Both the position numbers and the translations under genes were made by a program. A model generated the notes under the pieces. It searched no databases. It was given only the letters and a program-made list of their open reading frames with translations, and had not been told where the DNA came from. A DNA stretch of 21,724 bases from an uncultured Sutterella sp. GTDB lineage: Bacteria > Pseudomonadota > Gammaproteobacteria > Burkholderiales > Burkholderiaceae_F. Positions 20,309 to 21,724 of this stretch are shown here, piece by piece; positions within the stretch are counted from its first letter, which is position 1; the number at the start of each line of letters is the position of its first letter. The stretch is taken from contig UQNA01000050.1 of the NCBI GenBank assembly GCA_900542195.1, positions 1 to 21,724 of the forward strand. Reading direction: 5' to 3'.

Positions 20309-20851
20309 ATGCCGCAAACAAACGGTGCAAATTATATTCCTGACCGCACAATTAACTTTAATGTCACTGCTGATGAAGGCAACGTCTTTTTAGGAGTTGG
20401 TACTGTTGATCTTCCTGAAATACAGAAAATGACGGATACTCTTTCCGGTTCTGGCATTGCTGGGGAGGTTGAAACACCAATCCCAGGGCATTTTCAATCG
20501 ATGGAGTCAACCATCAATTGGAACAGTATCACCTCTGAAGCAATTACTTTGCTTCAGGACGGACAGGTTAGTCTGACTTTTAGAATCGCTCAAAATGAAA
20601 TAAATGCATCTGCCAATGACAATAAAGTAAAAGCAGTGAGAATTCATTTACGCGGGATGGTAAAAACTTCCGCTCTTGGTTCTGCAGAAGTTAATGGAAA
20701 AACTGAACAAACTACAGTAATTGAGACCACTTATCTGAGAATTTTTATTGATGATAAAGAGTCATTAGAAATTGATAAATTTAATATGATTTTCAAAATC
20801 AATGGTAACGACCAGCTAGGTGATGTTCGCAAAGCCTTGGGACTAGGCTAG
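20309..20851 (+). CDS. Tail tube protein (Mu/P2-type)
   Basis: The 180-aa product begins with a short arm and then V-G-T-V-D-L-P-E-I-Q-K-M-T-D-T-L-S-G-S-G-I-A-G-E-V. This I know from the P2 FII and related tube proteins, along with the later L-R-G-M-V-K and the ending L-G-D-V-R-K-A-L-G-L-G. It forms the inner tube inside the sheath. GAGGAG lies about 9 nt before the ATG. The order sheath, tube, chaperone is standard. Confidence 0.88.
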   Translation: MPQTNGANYIPDRTINFNVTADEGNVFLGVGTVDLPEIQKMTDTLSGSGIAGEVETPIPGHFQSMESTINWNSITSEAITLLQDGQVSLTFRIAQNEINASANDNKVKAVRIHLRGMVKTSALGSAEVNGKTEQTTVIETTYLRIFIDDKESLEIDKFNMIFKINGNDQLGDVRKALGLG

Positions 20852-20860
20852 GAGGGAAGT

Positions 20861-21142
20861 ATGAAATATAAATTTCTGAAGCCAGTATCATTTGAAGGCA
20901 AAAACTATGACGAAATTGAACTTGATCTCGATGGTATGAGTTCGGCTGATGTAGAAGCGGTCTATAAACAAATTAATACAGTCGCTAACAGTGATATTTC
21001 ATTTACTCCTAATATCACTTGGAAGTATTTTGCGGCTAGAGCGGCAAAGTTGCCGGTAGAGTTTTTTACTTCTATGCCGGATGGCCGTGACTATATGCGT
21101 ATTGGACGTATTGTTGAAAATTTTTTCGGCTACATGCCTTAA
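20861..21142 (+). CDS. Tail assembly chaperone, 0-frame product (E/gp41-like)
   Basis: The 93-aa product (K-F-L-K-P-V-S-F-E-G-K-N-Y-D-E-I-E-L-D-L-D-G-M-S) is typical of the Mu gp41/P2 E family, small proteins that guide the tube and tape measure during tail assembly and are not in the virion. GGAGG precedes the ATG. The reading frame ends at TAA 21140-21142, just after a slippery run, and a conserved extension follows in the -1 frame. A tape measure gene would be expected next but is not in the window. Confidence 0.85.
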   Translation: MKYKFLKPVSFEGKNYDEIELDLDGMSSADVEAVYKQINTVANSDISFTPNITWKYFAARAAKLPVEFFTSMPDGRDYMRIGRIVENFFGYMP

Positions 21143-21148
21143 ATGTAG
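21118..21148 (+). promoter_or_regulatory. Programmed -1 frameshift signal (slippery site plus hairpin)
   Basis: Two canonical heptamers overlap in frame: A AAT TTT (21118-21124) and T TTT TTC (21121-21127). A stem-loop CTACAT (21130-21135)/ATGTAG (21143-21148) with a 7-nt loop begins 5 nt after the first heptamer, and the 0-frame stop lies in its loop. Slippage at either heptamer gives the same protein. Confidence 0.8.
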
Positions 21149-21330
21149 AAAATCTTGTTAGGTATTTAAAGTCGCTTTGCATCCGTTTGTCATTGACTAA
21201 CACTGGATTATCTTTTCTTGAATGGTATCAAATGCCTATTGTAGATTTATACAGTTGGGCGGATGTTATGACGAAAACTCTTGAAGATGTCCATCGGCAA
21301 CAAGAAAAGTCTTTAAGAAAATACAGATAA
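21127..21330 (+). CDS. -1 frame extension of the tail chaperone (E'-like)
   Basis: Open in the -1 frame from 21118 to TAA 21328-21330 with no start codon of its own. Joined by slippage to the first 89 residues it would give about 156 aa. The added part reads R-L-H-A-L-N-V-E-N-L-V-R-Y-L, then L-S-F-L-E-W-Y-Q-M-P-I-V-D-L-Y-S-W, and ends in a charged helix. The W-Y-x-M-P motif and length are as in P2 E' and Mu gp42-type extensions. Such a frameshift pair is conserved in long-tailed phages (Xu, Hendrix and Duda). Confidence 0.8.
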   Translation, partial: RLHALNVENLVRYLKSLCIRLSLTNTGLSFLEWYQMPIVDLYSWADVMTKTLEDVHRQQEKSLRKYR

Positions 21331-21340
21331 ATCATATAAT
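21312..21340 (+). promoter_or_regulatory. Promoter candidate for the 21360 gene
   Basis: A perfect -10 TATAAT (21335-21340), with TTTAAG (21312-21317) 17 nt upstream as a weak -35. The start point would fall close to the AGGAGG at 21347-21352. Confidence 0.45.
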
Positions 21341-21359
21341 GAGCGTAGGAGGATTTCTC

Positions 21360-21626
21360 ATGAATATCCTGAGTTTATTGCTCGTGAGTATTTTCGGAAC
21401 TGCGTTCATTGTCATTCTCGGTTACGCGTTTGTGCCGGTTTTTTTGTTGATTTTGATGAGTATTCTTATCGTTTGTTGGGAGTCAGTATCTGTTCTGATT
21501 GCAGATAACCCACAGCTGATTGAAGTCTCTTGTATTTTCCTGGCTTATACCTTTTCTTTATATCTTTTCATGAAAACAAAGTTATATAAGCGTGTTAATG
21601 ATTGGCTTAAAGAAAGATTACTTTAA
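21360..21626 (+). CDS. Small multi-pass membrane protein (cargo in the tail operon), 88 aa
   Basis: AGGAGG lies 7 nt before the ATG at 21360; an ATG at 21339 is in frame but overlaps the -10 box. Nearly the whole product is hydrophobic, with membrane spans at about 4-22, 24-46 and 56-72 and a basic C-terminal helix (Y-K-R-V-N-D-W-L-K-E-R). It interrupts the usual step from chaperone to tape measure and has its own -10 and terminator, so it is probably a lysogen-expressed cargo gene. Function is unknown; exclusion of other phages is one possibility. Confidence 0.6.
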   Translation: MNILSLLLVSIFGTAFIVILGYAFVPVFLLILMSILIVCWESVSVLIADNPQLIEVSCIFLAYTFSLYLFMKTKLYKRVNDWLKERLL

Positions 21627-21653
21627 ATATCCTTAGATTTTCTAACTATTGAT

Positions 21654-21674
21654 ACCGCCTTTTGGCGGTTTTTT
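21654..21674 (+). terminator. Rho-independent terminator and intron target
   Basis: ACCGCC (21654-21659), loop TTTT, GGCGGT (21664-21669), then T residues to 21674. It ends the 21360 gene 28 nt after its stop and directly abuts the intron 5' end. Confidence 0.88.
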
Positions 21675-21724
21675 GTGTGCTCGGCATGAGTGCATTCTAT
21701 AGGGTGGAAGTCCCGAGCTCGCCC
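21675..21724 (+). mobile_element. 5' end of a group IIC intron (continues past the window)
   Basis: From 21675 the sequence reads GTGTGCTCGGCATGAGTGCA, then TCTATAGGGTG and AGTCCCGA. It follows closely what I recall of the 5' end of the Oceanobacillus iheyensis group IIC intron, including the GUGUG start and the conserved AUAGGGUG and AGUCCC of domain I. Where it differs, CTC/GAG replaces CCC/GGG, which keeps the pairing. Group IIC introns insert just downstream of terminator hairpins, exactly as here. The ribozyme body and its reverse transcriptase would lie to the right. Confidence 0.85.

Overview
The window is most of one temperate tailed-phage genome (a prophage) in an AT-rich, probably Gram-negative host. 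The evidence is a P4-type integrase tail end, an AlpA-like regulator, a Nu1/GpA terminase pair and a lambda-type portal. A gut Burkholderiales host such as Sutterella or Parasutterella is only a guess from general resemblance. The head genes are lambda-like and the tail genes are contractile and Mu/P2-like, so the virion would be a myovirus of mosaic origin. Neither end of the prophage is inside the window. No tape measure, baseplate, fibre or lysis genes are seen; they would lie to the right.

Layout. 1-106: C-terminal end of the integrase, followed by a terminator hairpin. 144-2765: leftward operon of small, tightly packed genes ending in the AlpA-like gene. It includes a tandem pair of related genes and one gene with a frameshift in an A8 run. 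2861-3710: a small rightward gene meeting two leftward genes. 3783-4431: immunity region with a short cI-type repressor facing a Cro-like gene across an operator. 4388-8606: early rightward genes ending in a TOPRIM primase-helicase. This run is interrupted by a leftward cargo gene (5034-5561) with its own terminator and a striking ~80-bp palindromic start region. 8563-8842: a ~280-bp imperfect inverted repeat built from GGACACC/GGTGTCC repeats, the best candidate for the phage replication origin. 8874-9248: probable late regulator. 9452-10397: cargo genes (a secreted Cys-rich protein, a three-TM membrane protein and a 29-aa proline-rich protein) sharing a bidirectional terminator. 10416-10620: GC-rich candidate cos region.

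10621-21330: late operon in the order small terminase, large terminase, a gpW-like joining protein with an extra N-terminal domain, portal, prohead protease fused to major capsid protein, head-tail joining protein, tail completion (Z-like), a probable tail terminator, a small unknown, tail sheath, tail tube, and tail assembly chaperone with a -1 frameshift extension. 21360-21626 is a small membrane-protein cargo gene with a consensus -10 and its own terminator. Directly after that terminator the window ends in the first 50 nt of a group IIC intron.

How it works together: the repressor/Cro switch controls an early operon that makes the primase-helicase. The helicase probably acts at the adjacent repeat array. 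The HTH protein at 8874 probably switches on the late operon. The terminase pair cuts at a cos site just upstream of itself, fills a lambda/HK97-type head, and a contractile tail is added. Several independently transcribed cargo genes sit at module borders. The most noteworthy items are the origin-like palindrome, the palindromic divergent TTG starts at 5559-5638, the group IIC intron after the terminator, and the frameshift signal at 21118.
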